A stretch of DNA of 64,000 nt. Origin: JALHVH01 sp963773685. Lineage in GTDB: Bacteria; Acidobacteriota; Aminicenantia; Aminicenantales; Saccharicenantaceae. The stretch spans positions 124,001-188,000 of the forward strand of contig CAVZBY010000005.1 of NCBI GenBank assembly GCA_963773685.1. The letters run 5' to 3'. Position numbers and translations under genes: made by a program. Under the pieces are notes generated by a model. The model made no database searches, was not told where the DNA came from, and saw nothing but the letters and a program-made list of their open reading frames with translations. This document shows positions 52,618 to 61,178 of the stretch, piece by piece (the first letter of the stretch is position 1; each line of letters opens with the position of its first letter).

Positions 52618-53287
52618 GGCACCTTATTTTACATGAAAAGAGCGAGACAAGCGAGACAGCTTCTTGTAGCCGCAGGCTTTAGCCTGCGTTCACAAAGAAT
52701 CTTTCGAAGATAGCTCAGGCTAAAGCCTGAGGCTACAATGCACTTCAGCCTGCGTCTTTGTGCGCGCGTTTAGCGGCGGCTTGGAATTCCCCCCTTTGGA
52801 AAAGGGGGGCCAGGGGGGATTTACACGACAACTAAAAATCCCCCCCAACCCCCCTTTAGGAAAGGGGGGAAGTCAGAAGCACAGGCTGACGTCTGAGGCT
52901 ACACTGGGCTTCGACCCGGGCTCGACGCTTGATCTGTAGCCGCAGGCTTTAGCCTGCGTCTAGGCGCGAGCAGGCGAGACGGGAGGAATGTCAAGGCATC
53001 ATTATTTAGAGGAGCGAGACAGGCGAGATAAGCGGGATAAGCGAGAGGGGAGGCTCATCGTCCAACTCTTTATCGTAGCCGCAGGCTTCAGATTTCGTCT
53101 ACGGCTGTAGCCGCAGGCTTTAGCCTGCGCCCTCATGTGCGCGCGGTTAGCGGCGTCGTCGAATTCCCCCCTTTGGAAAAGGGGGGCCAGGGGGGATTTC
53201 CATGTCCCCACAAATCCCCCCAACCCCCTGTTAGGAAAGGGGGGAAATAAGCCTGTCTCGCTCGTCTCGCCAGTCCAGCCCGTCTCG
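52618..53287. repeat. 670-base repeat mosaic upstream of murA
   Basis: Contains types A (52666-52736 doublet, 52936-52960, 53075-53130), B (52785-52872 and 53161-53248) and C (52640-52658, 52967-53046, 53251-53287). A stretch of about 130 bases (about 52745-52872) is repeated at 53122-53250 with the same order of motifs, including a GCGCGNGTTAGCGGCG lead-in, so it is a local duplication. No gene. Confidence 0.8.
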
Positions 53288-54694
53288 CTACACTTTCTTC
53301 AGTGCCTGATCGAGATCGGCGATGATGTCGTCCGGGTCCTCGCCGCCGACGCACAGCCGGATAAGCTGGGGCGGGACGTCCGCCATCTTGCGGGCCTCCT
53401 CGCCCTGCTGGGAATGCGTGGAGATGGCCGGGATGGTGGCGATGCTCTTGATGCGGCCGAGGTCGGTCGCCCGGAAGATGATCTTGAAGGCGTCGAAGGC
53501 CTTCCGCGCGTTCGCCGGCGGGCCGTCCACCCGGAAGCTCATGAGGTGGCCGTAGCGGTTGACCTCTTTTCCCGGGCCGTCGCCGGAATCGACGAGCTTC
53601 AAATATTCCTTGGCGACGCCGTGGAGGTGAAAGCTCGGCAGGCCAAGGTAATCGACCTGGTAGACCTTGGGATGGGTCTGCAGGAACTCGGCGACCCTCT
53701 GGCAGTTCCCGCTGACCAGGTCCATCTTCGACCGCAGGGTGCGCAGGTCGTTCAGGGCGATGAGGGCGTTGAACGGGGACTGCGACGGGCCGTTGTCCCG
53801 GAACGGCCAGAACTTCACGTACTCGGCGAAGCTCTCGATGAACCGCGGGTCGTCGTTCCTGACCTTGGTGACGATGGGCTTGCGGCTGATGAGGGCGCCG
53901 CCGACGGCCAGACCGCCGGAGGTGATGGATTTCGTCAGCGAATGGACGACGATGTCGACCCCGTGGGCGATGGGCCGCATCAGGGCGGGTGTGGCGCAGG
54001 TCGCGTCGAAGATGACCGGGATGCTCCACGAATGGGCCAGGTCGGCCAGCGCCTTCACGTCGCAGAACGACTGCTGGGGATTGCTCGGCGCCTCCATATA
54101 GAGGAACCGCGTGTCCTCGTCGATCTTCGACCGCCACTCCTCCATGTCCTCGGGGTGGAGGACCCAACGGCACTCGATGCCCCGCTCCTTCATCTTGCGG
54201 ACGGCGAAGTGCTGGAACGTCCCGCCGTAGACCTGGATGGACGAGACGAAGTTCATGCGCTCCGGCCCGTCCTTCTGCTTGACGAGGAAGGGGTCGACGG
54301 CCGCGGCGATGGCCGACATCCCCGACGCCGTCACGAGACAGGACGTGTCCGAGCCCGTCCCGTAGCCTTCGAGGAGGGCCAGCATCCATTCCAGGTAATA
54401 GATCGTCGGGTTGGCGATTCGCGTGTAGCACCAGGTCGGGATGAGGTAGCCGAGCGCCGCCTCGAGCTCGTCGGCGTCGCGGTAAGCCTGGGACGTGGCG
54501 AGGTAGAGGGGCTCGATGATGGCCCCCTGGTTGCAGTTGAGGGCCTCGGTCATCGAATAGAGCCCGTGGACGGAGAGGGTGTCGAACTTCATCGTCTTCA
54601 TGCGGGCGATGTCGGCATCCCGTTCGGCGATGAGCTTGGCGGCTTGCTCGATATACTTACGGACTCCGGGGCCGTATTGCGGATCAGGACACAT
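53288..54694 (-). CDS. Cys/Met metabolism PLP-dependent enzyme
   Basis: A 468-residue type I PLP enzyme of the trans-sulfuration family: TASGMSAIAAA, VYGGTFQHF, EAPSNPQQSFCDV, VIFDATCATP and the PLP lysine in VVHSLTKSITSGG, with a C-terminal IRLCVGGEDPDDIIADLDQAL. It could be an O-acetylhomoserine sulfhydrylase, cystathionine synthase or methionine gamma-lyase; sequence alone does not decide. An N-terminal extension of about 50 residues is unusual. The neighbouring homoserine dehydrogenase favours methionine synthesis. Confidence 0.87.
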   Translation of the reverse strand: MCPDPQYGPGVRKYIEQAAKLIAERDADIARMKTMKFDTLSVHGLYSMTEALNCNQGAIIEPLYLATSQAYRDADELEAALGYLIPTWCYTRIANPTIYYLEWMLALLEGYGTGSDTSCLVTASGMSAIAAAVDPFLVKQKDGPERMNFVSSIQVYGGTFQHFAVRKMKERGIECRWVLHPEDMEEWRSKIDEDTRFLYMEAPSNPQQSFCDVKALADLAHSWSIPVIFDATCATPALMRPIAHGVDIVVHSLTKSITSGGLAVGGALISRKPIVTKVRNDDPRFIESFAEYVKFWPFRDNGPSQSPFNALIALNDLRTLRSKMDLVSGNCQRVAEFLQTHPKVYQVDYLGLPSFHLHGVAKEYLKLVDSGDGPGKEVNRYGHLMSFRVDGPPANARKAFDAFKIIFRATDLGRIKSIATIPAISTHSQQGEEARKMADVPPQLIRLCVGGEDPDDIIADLDQALKKV

Positions 54695-55529
54695 GATTCC
54701 TCCAGGACAAGGCTGTGACGTAGGGGGTTTCGGGCGAAAGAACGTTTATATAGCCAAAATGCATGACACAAAGTCTGCTCGTCTAGATTAGCTTCAAAGG
54801 GGGGAGCGAGTCAAGTCGCGGGCCTGAAATCCCCCCAAAGCCCCCCTTTAGAAAAGGGGGGAATCGCGCAGGCCGAAGGCTTGAAATACAGCCTCAGGCA
54901 TTGCTTAAGCTTAAGATGATGTTAGGAGAAATCGCGCAGGCTGAGGCCTGCGGCCAGGGGGGGGAATCGCGTAGGACGCGGCCCTGGAGTCCCCCCTTTA
55001 GAAAAGGGGGGTCAACGGGGGGATTTTGGAAAGATCAGCGTAGGTTAAAGCCTGCGGCTACAATGAGGTCGCGTCAAGTCGCGACCGCGGCTTCGGGCGT
55101 GGGCATATTTACAGCCTCGGCTTTTAGCCTGAGCTTAAAAAAAATGTATGGGAAGACGCAGGCTAAAGCCTGCGGCTACAACAAGGGGACCGCGCAGACT
55201 GAAGTCTGCGGCTACAGGAGCTCGCGTCAAGGCGCGGCAGCGGCCCCCCTTTGGGTATAGGGACTGGGAGGGGTATCTTCCCCCCTTTTGGAAAAGGGGC
55301 CAAGCGCAACGCCCCCTTTTTGCAGAGGGCTGGGCGGAATACCCCCTTTTTTGGCCTAGGGGCCGGGAGGGAGTATCCCCCCTTTGAAAAAGGGGGGTCA
55401 CGGGGAGAAAGCTTCCCCCCTTTATAAAAGGGGGGTTGGGGGGATTTATCGCCCGTCTCGCAATAAGATGAATGGCTTTGCGACGAGCCTCTCTTGTCTC
55501 GCCTGCCTTGCCTGTCTCGCTTGTCTCGC
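54695..55529. repeat. 835-base repeat mosaic with a type B tandem array
   Basis: Geneless. It holds type B copies at 54827-54863 and 54991-55027, type A copies (55039-55061, 55155-55215), a tandem array of about six type B units with 30-37 base spacing (55243-55448), and type C nonamers (55450-55529). Degenerate type A sequences lie at about 54868-54955. Confidence 0.8.
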
Positions 55530-56576
55530 CTATTTATGGTACCGGTTGATGGCGAGCAGGTCCGAGAGGATGGCGTATCCGGTCTCGATCTTTCCGGCGC
55601 CGGCGCCCTGGATGGTGACCTTGCCCATGAGGTCGGTGTCGAACGTCAGGGCGTTATGGGCGCCCATCACGCCGGCCAGGGGGTCGGTCAGAGGGAGCTT
55701 GACGGGGGCGACGGAAGCCTCGATCTTCCCGTCCACAAGGGCCGTGCGGCCGATGAGCTTGTAGCGGAAGCCCTGAGCCTTGGCGGCGAGGACATCGTCC
55801 TTGGAGATGGCCGAGATGCCGGTCCGGGTCACGTCGCCGGTGCCGATCGAGCCCCCGAGGAGGACGTTGGACAGGATGACGACCTTGGCCAGGGCGTCGA
55901 AGCCCTCGACGTCGGCGGTCGGGTCGGCCTCGGCGTAGCCCAGCTTCTGGGCGAGGGCCAGGGCGTCGGCGTATTCCATGCCATCCTGCTCCATCTTGCT
56001 CAGGATGAAGTTGGTCGTCCCGTTGAGGATGCCGCGGATCTCGCGGATGCCGTTGCCGGCCAGGCCGCACTCGAACAGATGGAAGACGGGGGTCCCGCTC
56101 ATGACGGTCCCCTCGATGCGGAACTCCAGGCCGTTCTGGCGGGCCAGCTCGTGGAGGTCCTTGTAATGGAGGGCGGCCGGCCCCTTGTTCGAGGTCACGA
56201 CATGCTTGCCCATGCGCAGGGCCTTGCGGATATAGGAGGTCGCCGGTTCCCCGGTCTTGATGTCGGTGTAGGACAGCTCGGCGATGATATCGGCTTCGCT
56301 CTTCTCGATCATGTCCAGGGGGTCGATGGCTTCGACCGCCGCTTTCGGGGCGCCCGGGTAGTCGGAGACGGGCTTCCCCTGGGCCAGGAGCGCGAGGAGC
56401 TTCGGGATGTCGATGCCGTCGGGAAGGAGGAGCGTGCCCTTGAGCTTGTCGCTCACGGCGACGAGGCGGACCTCGAAGTCATAAGCGTCCCGGAGGTGTT
56501 CGCGCTTCGATTCCAGGATCTCGAGGAGCCCCTGCCCCACGGTTCCGCAGCCGATCAGACCGAGCTTATATTCCAT
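55530..56576 (-). CDS. hom: Homoserine dehydrogenase, short form
   Basis: A 348-residue enzyme without a C-terminal ACT domain: the NAD(P) motif GLIGCGTVGQGLLEIL, then TSNKGPAALHY, GTVMSGTPVFHL, GILNGTTNFIL and EADPTADVEGFDALAKV (active-site Asp/Lys). It reduces aspartate semialdehyde to homoserine for methionine and threonine. Absence of the ACT domain suggests no allosteric threonine control through this protein. The start is ATG 56576. Confidence 0.94.
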   Translation of the reverse strand: MEYKLGLIGCGTVGQGLLEILESKREHLRDAYDFEVRLVAVSDKLKGTLLLPDGIDIPKLLALLAQGKPVSDYPGAPKAAVEAIDPLDMIEKSEADIIAELSYTDIKTGEPATSYIRKALRMGKHVVTSNKGPAALHYKDLHELARQNGLEFRIEGTVMSGTPVFHLFECGLAGNGIREIRGILNGTTNFILSKMEQDGMEYADALALAQKLGYAEADPTADVEGFDALAKVVILSNVLLGGSIGTGDVTRTGISAISKDDVLAAKAQGFRYKLIGRTALVDGKIEASVAPVKLPLTDPLAGVMGAHNALTFDTDLMGKVTIQGAGAGKIETGYAILSDLLAINRYHK

Positions 56577-56693
56577 GGCTCACTTCCTTTAAGAAATTAC
56601 GAACCCATCAGAAACGCCCGCGCTCCATACTAGCATAATCCGCGCCGGAAAAAAAAGGGCCGCCCCCGGGGGGGGCGGCCCGGTTACTTCAAA

Positions 56694-56743
56694 GACGCAG
56701 GCTATAGCCTTCGGTTACTGCAAAGCCCGAAGCCTGCGGCTAC
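56694..56743. repeat. Type A variant, third copy of the 50-base unit
   Basis: Nearly identical to 30498-30547 and 30648-30697: begins GACGCAGGCTATAGCC and ends AGCCTGCGGCTAC, with TTCGGTTACTGCAAAGC in the middle. It is preceded by CCGCCCCCGGGGGGGGCGG (about 56660-56680), which could be a terminator stem for citrate synthase. Confidence 0.75.
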
Positions 56744-56763
56744 GTCAGACCAAAGCCCGCGGC

Positions 56764-58077
56764 TTACTTGGCCGGGGCGGCCTTGACCTGGCTCTCGACC
56801 CACTCGGTCGTGACGCTCTTCGGTCTCTCGATGGGGAGTCCGAGGGCGCGGTCCCAGACGAGCTGGGACAGGACGCCGATGGCCCGGGAGACCCCGAAGA
56901 ACACCGTGTAGAAGTCGTACTCGGTGACCCCGTAGTGGTAGAGGAGACAGCCGGAGTGGGCGTCGACGTTCGGCCAGGGGTTCTTGGCCTTGCCGTGCTG
57001 GGTCAGGATGTCGGGAGCGACCTCGTAGACGGCGCTGACGACCTTGAAGATGTCGTCGTTCGGCAGATGCTTCTGCGCGAATTCGCGCTGGGCGACGTAC
57101 CGGGGGTCGGTCTTGCGGAGGACCGCATGGCCGTAGCCCGGGACGACCTTGCCGGCCTTGAGCGTGTCCCAGATGTACTTGGAGAGCTGTTCCTTGTTGG
57201 GAACGCCGCCGAGGTCCTTCATCAGGTCCATGATCCAGCGGAGGACCTCCTGGTTGGCCAGCCCGTGGAGGGGCCCGGCCAGTCCGTCCATGGCGCCGGA
57301 CAGGGAATAATAGGCGTCGGAGAGGGCCGACCCGACGAGCCGGCAGGTGTGGGCGGAGACGTTGCCGCCCTCATGGTCGCAGTGGATGACGAGGTAGAGC
57401 CGCATCAGGTCGACGAACGCCGGGTCGTCGGTGATGCCCAGCATCTTCGCCATGTTCCCGCCCCAGTCGAGCTTCGGGTCGGCGGGGATGTGCTTGTCGC
57501 CCTTGTAGCTCTTGCGGTAGATGTACGCGGCGATGCCCGGCAGTTTGGCCAGGATGTTCATGACATCCTCGTACATCGGGTCCCAGTAGTCCATCTTGTT
57601 GATGCCCTTGCGGTACCGGTCGGCGAAGACGGAGTCCTTCTGGAGCTGGAGGATGGCCAGGGCGAACTGGGTCATCGGGTGCGTGTCGGCGGGGATGGCC
57701 TTGAGGACGTCGATGAGGTACTTGGGGAGGGCGCTTCTCTTCCGCCATTCCTCGGTGATCTCGACCGTGTCCGCGTAGGTCGGCATGTCGCCGGTGAGGA
57801 GCAGATGGAAGATGCCCTCGGGGATGGGCTCTTCGCCGCCGGGGGCCTTGGGGAGCTTCTGCTGGAGCTCGGGGATGGTGTAGCCGCGGAACCGGATGCC
57901 TTCCATCGGGTCCAGGGCCGAGGTCTCCCAGACCATGCACTTGACGCTGCGGGCGCCGCCGTAAGCCTGGGCGATGGTCACATCGGAGATCTTCATGTCT
58001 CCGTGTTCCTTGAGGACTTTTTGGATCCTCTCGCGCATCGGGACCATTTTCGAAGCAAACTTTTCCTTCAGGTTCAT
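56764..58077 (-). CDS. gltA: Citrate synthase, mitochondrial/eukaryotic type
   Basis: A 437-residue citrate synthase of the eukaryote-like type I class: GIRFRGYTIPELQ, HCDHEGGNVSAHT, LHGLANQEVLRW (catalytic His), VPGYGHAVLRKTDPR (second His) and NVDAHSG (Asp). It condenses acetyl-CoA and oxaloacetate. The class occurs in mitochondria and in scattered bacteria such as Geobacter. AAGGAGG precedes the ATG, and a strong promoter is upstream. Confidence 0.95.
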   Translation of the reverse strand: MNLKEKFASKMVPMRERIQKVLKEHGDMKISDVTIAQAYGGARSVKCMVWETSALDPMEGIRFRGYTIPELQQKLPKAPGGEEPIPEGIFHLLLTGDMPTYADTVEITEEWRKRSALPKYLIDVLKAIPADTHPMTQFALAILQLQKDSVFADRYRKGINKMDYWDPMYEDVMNILAKLPGIAAYIYRKSYKGDKHIPADPKLDWGGNMAKMLGITDDPAFVDLMRLYLVIHCDHEGGNVSAHTCRLVGSALSDAYYSLSGAMDGLAGPLHGLANQEVLRWIMDLMKDLGGVPNKEQLSKYIWDTLKAGKVVPGYGHAVLRKTDPRYVAQREFAQKHLPNDDIFKVVSAVYEVAPDILTQHGKAKNPWPNVDAHSGCLLYHYGVTEYDFYTVFFGVSRAIGVLSQLVWDRALGLPIERPKSVTTEWVESQVKAAPAK

Positions 58078-58114
58078 TAAACAACCTCCTTAAGAGTGCG
58101 ATTTGGAACGCCAA

Positions 58115-58144
58115 AATATAGCATGGGCCTGTCCCCGAAGTCAA
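58115..58144 (-). promoter_or_regulatory. Promoter of citrate synthase
   Basis: On the minus strand: TTGACT (58139-58144), 18-base spacer, TATATT (58115-58120), about 37 bases before the ATG. Confidence 0.75.
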
Positions 58145-58154
58145 TCGAAAAGCC

Positions 58155-58183
58155 TTGATTTTTAGCCCGATTGCCCCTATTTT
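58155..58183 (+). promoter_or_regulatory. Promoter of lemA-htpX
   Basis: TTGATT (58155-58160), 17-base spacer, TATTTT (58178-58183), divergent from the citrate synthase promoter ten bases away. Confidence 0.65.
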
Positions 58184-58214
58184 AGGATGGAACACCCCCC
58201 GAACGCCGGGGGCA

Positions 58215-58260
58215 AGTCCCTTAATAGGGGGACTAGTGCCCCTTTTAGGGGCAAAGGAGG
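58215..58260 (+). promoter_or_regulatory. Two leader hairpins before lemA
   Basis: AGTCCC-TTAATAGG-GGGACT (58215-58234) and GCCCC-TTTTA-GGGGC (58238-58252) stand in the 5' leader. The second ends three bases before the AAGGAGG ribosome site, so it could affect initiation. No known riboswitch class is recognised. Confidence 0.35.
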
Positions 58261-58265
58261 AACCC

Positions 58266-58820
58266 ATGGGATTCGCCGTCGTATTGCTCATCATCATCGC
58301 CGCTGTCGCCCTGATGGCCGTCGGCATGTACAACAGCCTCATAACCTTGAGGAACCGCTGTGACAACGCCTGGTCCCAGGTCGACGTCCAGCTCCGCCGC
58401 CGGTTCGACCTCATCCCCAACCTGGTCGAGACGGTCAAGGGCTACGCCAGGCACGAGAGCGGTGTCTTCGAGCGCGTGACCCAGGCCCGCACCGCGGCCA
58501 TGGGGGCCACGACACCCAAGGAGGCCGGCCAGGCAGAGAACGTCCTTACGGGCGCCCTCAAGTCCCTGTTCGCTGTCGCCGAAGCCTATCCCGACCTCAA
58601 GGCCAACCAGAACTTTCTGATGCTCCAGGAGGAGCTGGCCGGGACCGAGAGCAAGATCGCCTATGCCCGGCAGTTCTACAACGACGTCGTCATGAAGTTC
58701 AACATGAAACAGCAGGTCTTCCCCTCGAACATCATCGCCAATATGTTCGCCTTCAAGGAGAAGGAATACTTCGAGATCGGGGAAGAGGCGGCCAAGGGCC
58801 CGGTCAAGGTCCAGTTCTGA
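58266..58820 (+). CDS. lemA: LemA family membrane protein
   Basis: A 184-residue protein with one N-terminal membrane helix (residues 2-22) and the LemA core: NSLITLRNRCDNAWSQVDVQLRRR-type start (here RNRCDNAWSQVDVQLRRR), DLIPNLVETVKGYA, and a C-terminal NMKQQVFPSNIIA. Function is unknown, but it is commonly paired with htpX, as here. GGAGG spaces well to the ATG at 58266. Confidence 0.94.
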   Translation: MGFAVVLLIIIAAVALMAVGMYNSLITLRNRCDNAWSQVDVQLRRRFDLIPNLVETVKGYARHESGVFERVTQARTAAMGATTPKEAGQAENVLTGALKSLFAVAEAYPDLKANQNFLMLQEELAGTESKIAYARQFYNDVVMKFNMKQQVFPSNIIANMFAFKEKEYFEIGEEAAKGPVKVQF

Positions 58821-58892
58821 GGAAGCCCTAGGGAAGCATGGGGGCTTCCGGGCCGGCGCGCCGGGCCCGGGCGGCTCCCGTCCGGACGGCTG

Positions 58893-59792
58893 ATGTACGA
58901 ACAGATCGCCCGCAACAAGTGGAAGTCCGCCGCCCTGGTGGGCTTCTTCGTGGTCTTCATCTTTCTCCTGACCTGGTTCTTCGAGTACCTGATGGGATGG
59001 GGGACGAGCGGCCTCGTCCTGGCCGTGGTCGTCGCCATGGCGATGGCGGCCGGCGGCTATTACGCGAGCGACAAGATCGTCCTGGGCATCAGCAAGGCCC
59101 GGCCGGTGACCCGGGAGGAATTCCCCTACCTCTATAACGTCGTCGAGGGGCTGGCCATCGCGGCGGGCATTCCGGCGCCGCGATGCTACGTCATCGAGGA
59201 CACGGCCCCGAATGCCTTCGCCACGGGCCGCAAGCCCGAGACTGCGGTCATTTGCGTGACGACCGGCATCCTGGACAAGCTCAACCGGGTCGAGCTCGAG
59301 GGGGTCGTCGCCCACGAAATGTCCCATATCAAGAACTATGACGTCCGGCTCCAGACCGTGGTCGTGGTCATGGCCGGCGTCGTGGCCCTGCTCAGCGACT
59401 GGATGCTGAGGAGCTTCATGTGGGGCGGAGGGCGAAGGCGGAGCCGGAGGGGCGGCTCGGGCGGCGCCGAGGGCATCCTGGTCCTTGTCGGCCTAGCGCT
59501 GGCCGTCCTCGCCCCGTTCTTCGCCACGATCATCCAGCTTGCGGTCTCGCGGAAGCGGGAGTTCCTGGCGGACGCGAGCGCGGCCATGATAACGCGGTAC
59601 CCGGCGGGGCTGGCCTCGGCCCTGCGGAAGATCGCGGCCGACAAGGAGCCCCTCGAGGCGGCCAACAAGGCCACGGCCCATCTCTACATCGTCAACCCCC
59701 TCAAGAACATCAAGGGCGGCGGCGGCATCAACCGCCTCTTCAGCACCCACCCGCCCATCGAGGAGCGCATCGCCATTCTGGAGAAGATGTGA
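58893..59792 (+). CDS. htpX: HtpX family M48 zinc metalloprotease
   Basis: A 299-residue integral membrane protease: two N-terminal helices (about 14-30 and 40-58), zinc motif HEMSH (about 149), downstream Glu in REFLADASAA, and further helices in between. A loop rich in Gly/Arg (WGGGRRRSRRGGSGG) separates the helices. It degrades misfolded membrane proteins. It follows lemA by 72 bases. Confidence 0.94.
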   Translation: MYEQIARNKWKSAALVGFFVVFIFLLTWFFEYLMGWGTSGLVLAVVVAMAMAAGGYYASDKIVLGISKARPVTREEFPYLYNVVEGLAIAAGIPAPRCYVIEDTAPNAFATGRKPETAVICVTTGILDKLNRVELEGVVAHEMSHIKNYDVRLQTVVVVMAGVVALLSDWMLRSFMWGGGRRRSRRGGSGGAEGILVLVGLALAVLAPFFATIIQLAVSRKREFLADASAAMITRYPAGLASALRKIAADKEPLEAANKATAHLYIVNPLKNIKGGGGINRLFSTHPPIEERIAILEKM

Positions 59793-59890
59793 GTCTATGT
59801 CGGGTCTCCTCTTGATATCGGGGCTTGATATTATGCAGGGCAATATTCTAAGTTGTGGATTATTCCCCCGCTAACTATTGACTGCCGGTT

Positions 59891-60928
59891 CTAGCTGAAT
59901 GCGGTTCTTTCTAACGGCTTAATACGCTCAAAACCCTTGCCTCTTTTAAACCCCATACTATATACAAAGCTCTTCATGGAGTCCGACGGATCAATAGACT
60001 CAAAGTTGAGACTATCAAGCGTTTTTCGAGGTATTGCCACGCTTAAGATCGGAGATTCTTCGATATGCCCTGTGGCAGGGTTTACCAGATCAGCTAAAGA
60101 ATTTACTATAAGCATCTCGAGTGGTAATGCCGCAAAGATCTCCCGGGCTACCCGAAGAGTGGCTGAGCATACATAGTCCTGATAAAGCTCATAAAATCTA
60201 CTCGTAGGAAGCTGTTTAACAGATAAGTTACCCGACTTAAGAAGAGACCTGGATTCTTTTGGGACGACACTTTCACCATGCACTTTGAGGCTGCAAATGC
60301 CGAATTTATCCTCATTAATTGATACGTTTACTGATGAGCCTAGATGCTCGATTTCTGAAAGCGGGCTTATCTCTCGGAGTGCCTCTGTGTATCCGTCGAG
60401 ATTCTTATCGCTGATTTTCTTTGCAAGCTCACTTATCTTTTTCCATTCCTGTAGTTCTACGGAATACTCTTCAAATGCTTTTTCATAATTGGCCTGGTCT
60501 GTTTGCTTGGCTTTTTCAATATTTGCCAGGAGCGCAGCTTTTTTCTTCTCTGCTCTCCGAAAGATTTTATCAGTCGTTGAAGGCGCATAATCTCTTAGAA
60601 TATTTTGAGCTAAGACTTCGTTTTCATGTTCAAGCTTGGGCTCGGCAGGTGGCGGCGAGCTTATCAAAGCCGGCCAATCCCAGGCGTCTCCACATTCTTT
60701 GTGAACGGACTGAATTACTGAAATATAGTTTTCGTATTCATCTACCGCGAATCGGTTTCTTTCAAGCTCCTGCATCTTATCCAATTGTTTCTTTTGAAGC
60801 GCTAGCTCGCGTTGGCGTCTTCTTTCTGCCCGTTCCGATGAGGAGGATGATGATGAGGACAAACTTCTCAATACCCCGCGCGTGGTCGTAGGAACTCCAA
60901 AGGCCCTAGCTGTGCTTCTCCACCCCAT
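59891..60928 (-). CDS. Low-GC hypothetical coiled-coil protein, probable foreign gene
   Basis: A 345-residue protein of unknown family. It begins MGWRSTARAFGVP, has a run of eight Ser, then a charged coiled coil (about 40-70, RRRQRELALQKKQLDKMQ), a conserved-looking HKECGDAWDWPALI segment, a second helical stretch (about 130-185), and a C-terminal alpha/beta part. Base composition is much more AT-rich than all neighbours and codon use differs. AGGAGG lies six bases before ATG 60928; longer in-frame starts are rejected. It is convergent with htpX. Recent acquisition is likely; a role in defence or conflict is conceivable but unsupported. Confidence 0.65.
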   Translation of the reverse strand: MGWRSTARAFGVPTTTRGVLRSLSSSSSSSSERAERRRQRELALQKKQLDKMQELERNRFAVDEYENYISVIQSVHKECGDAWDWPALISSPPPAEPKLEHENEVLAQNILRDYAPSTTDKIFRRAEKKKAALLANIEKAKQTDQANYEKAFEEYSVELQEWKKISELAKKISDKNLDGYTEALREISPLSEIEHLGSSVNVSINEDKFGICSLKVHGESVVPKESRSLLKSGNLSVKQLPTSRFYELYQDYVCSATLRVAREIFAALPLEMLIVNSLADLVNPATGHIEESPILSVAIPRKTLDSLNFESIDPSDSMKSFVYSMGFKRGKGFERIKPLERTAFS

Positions 60929-61178
60929 TTGGTTCCTCCTAATCAATGTTATAAGGATTCTATTACAGCCCAAAAAGGACATCAAGGAGCCAGCAACAAG
61001 CTCTTCAGAACTCACCCCCACGATAAAGAGCCTATCGCGGACGCTGGAGAAGAAGTAATTCCTCCGTTTCCTGCTTGATGGCTGATTGCTAATTAAAGGT
61101 TCAGGTGTTATCCTTTAATTAGCTTTTGGCTTATTAAACTGACTTAATTAAGGGCTAGGAACGGAAGGCGGCGGGGAC
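60929..61178. other. Low-GC intergenic region
   Basis: This 250-base stretch continues the AT-rich composition of the preceding gene up to about 61150, with TTAATTAG-like inverted sequences (GCTAATTAAAGG ... CCTTTAATTAGC at about 61090-61124). No ORF. It may mark the edge of an inserted segment. Confidence 0.45.

Noticed and set aside
23060..53290. CRISPR arrays suggested by many short repeats
   Set aside because: The repeats have no regular unique spacers of constant length, differ between copies and are palindromic or tandem; no cas genes are present.
53288..56576. SAM riboswitch upstream of the methionine-pathway genes
   Set aside because: The leaders of both genes were read on the coding strand; no conserved SAM-riboswitch core was found, only dispersed repeats.
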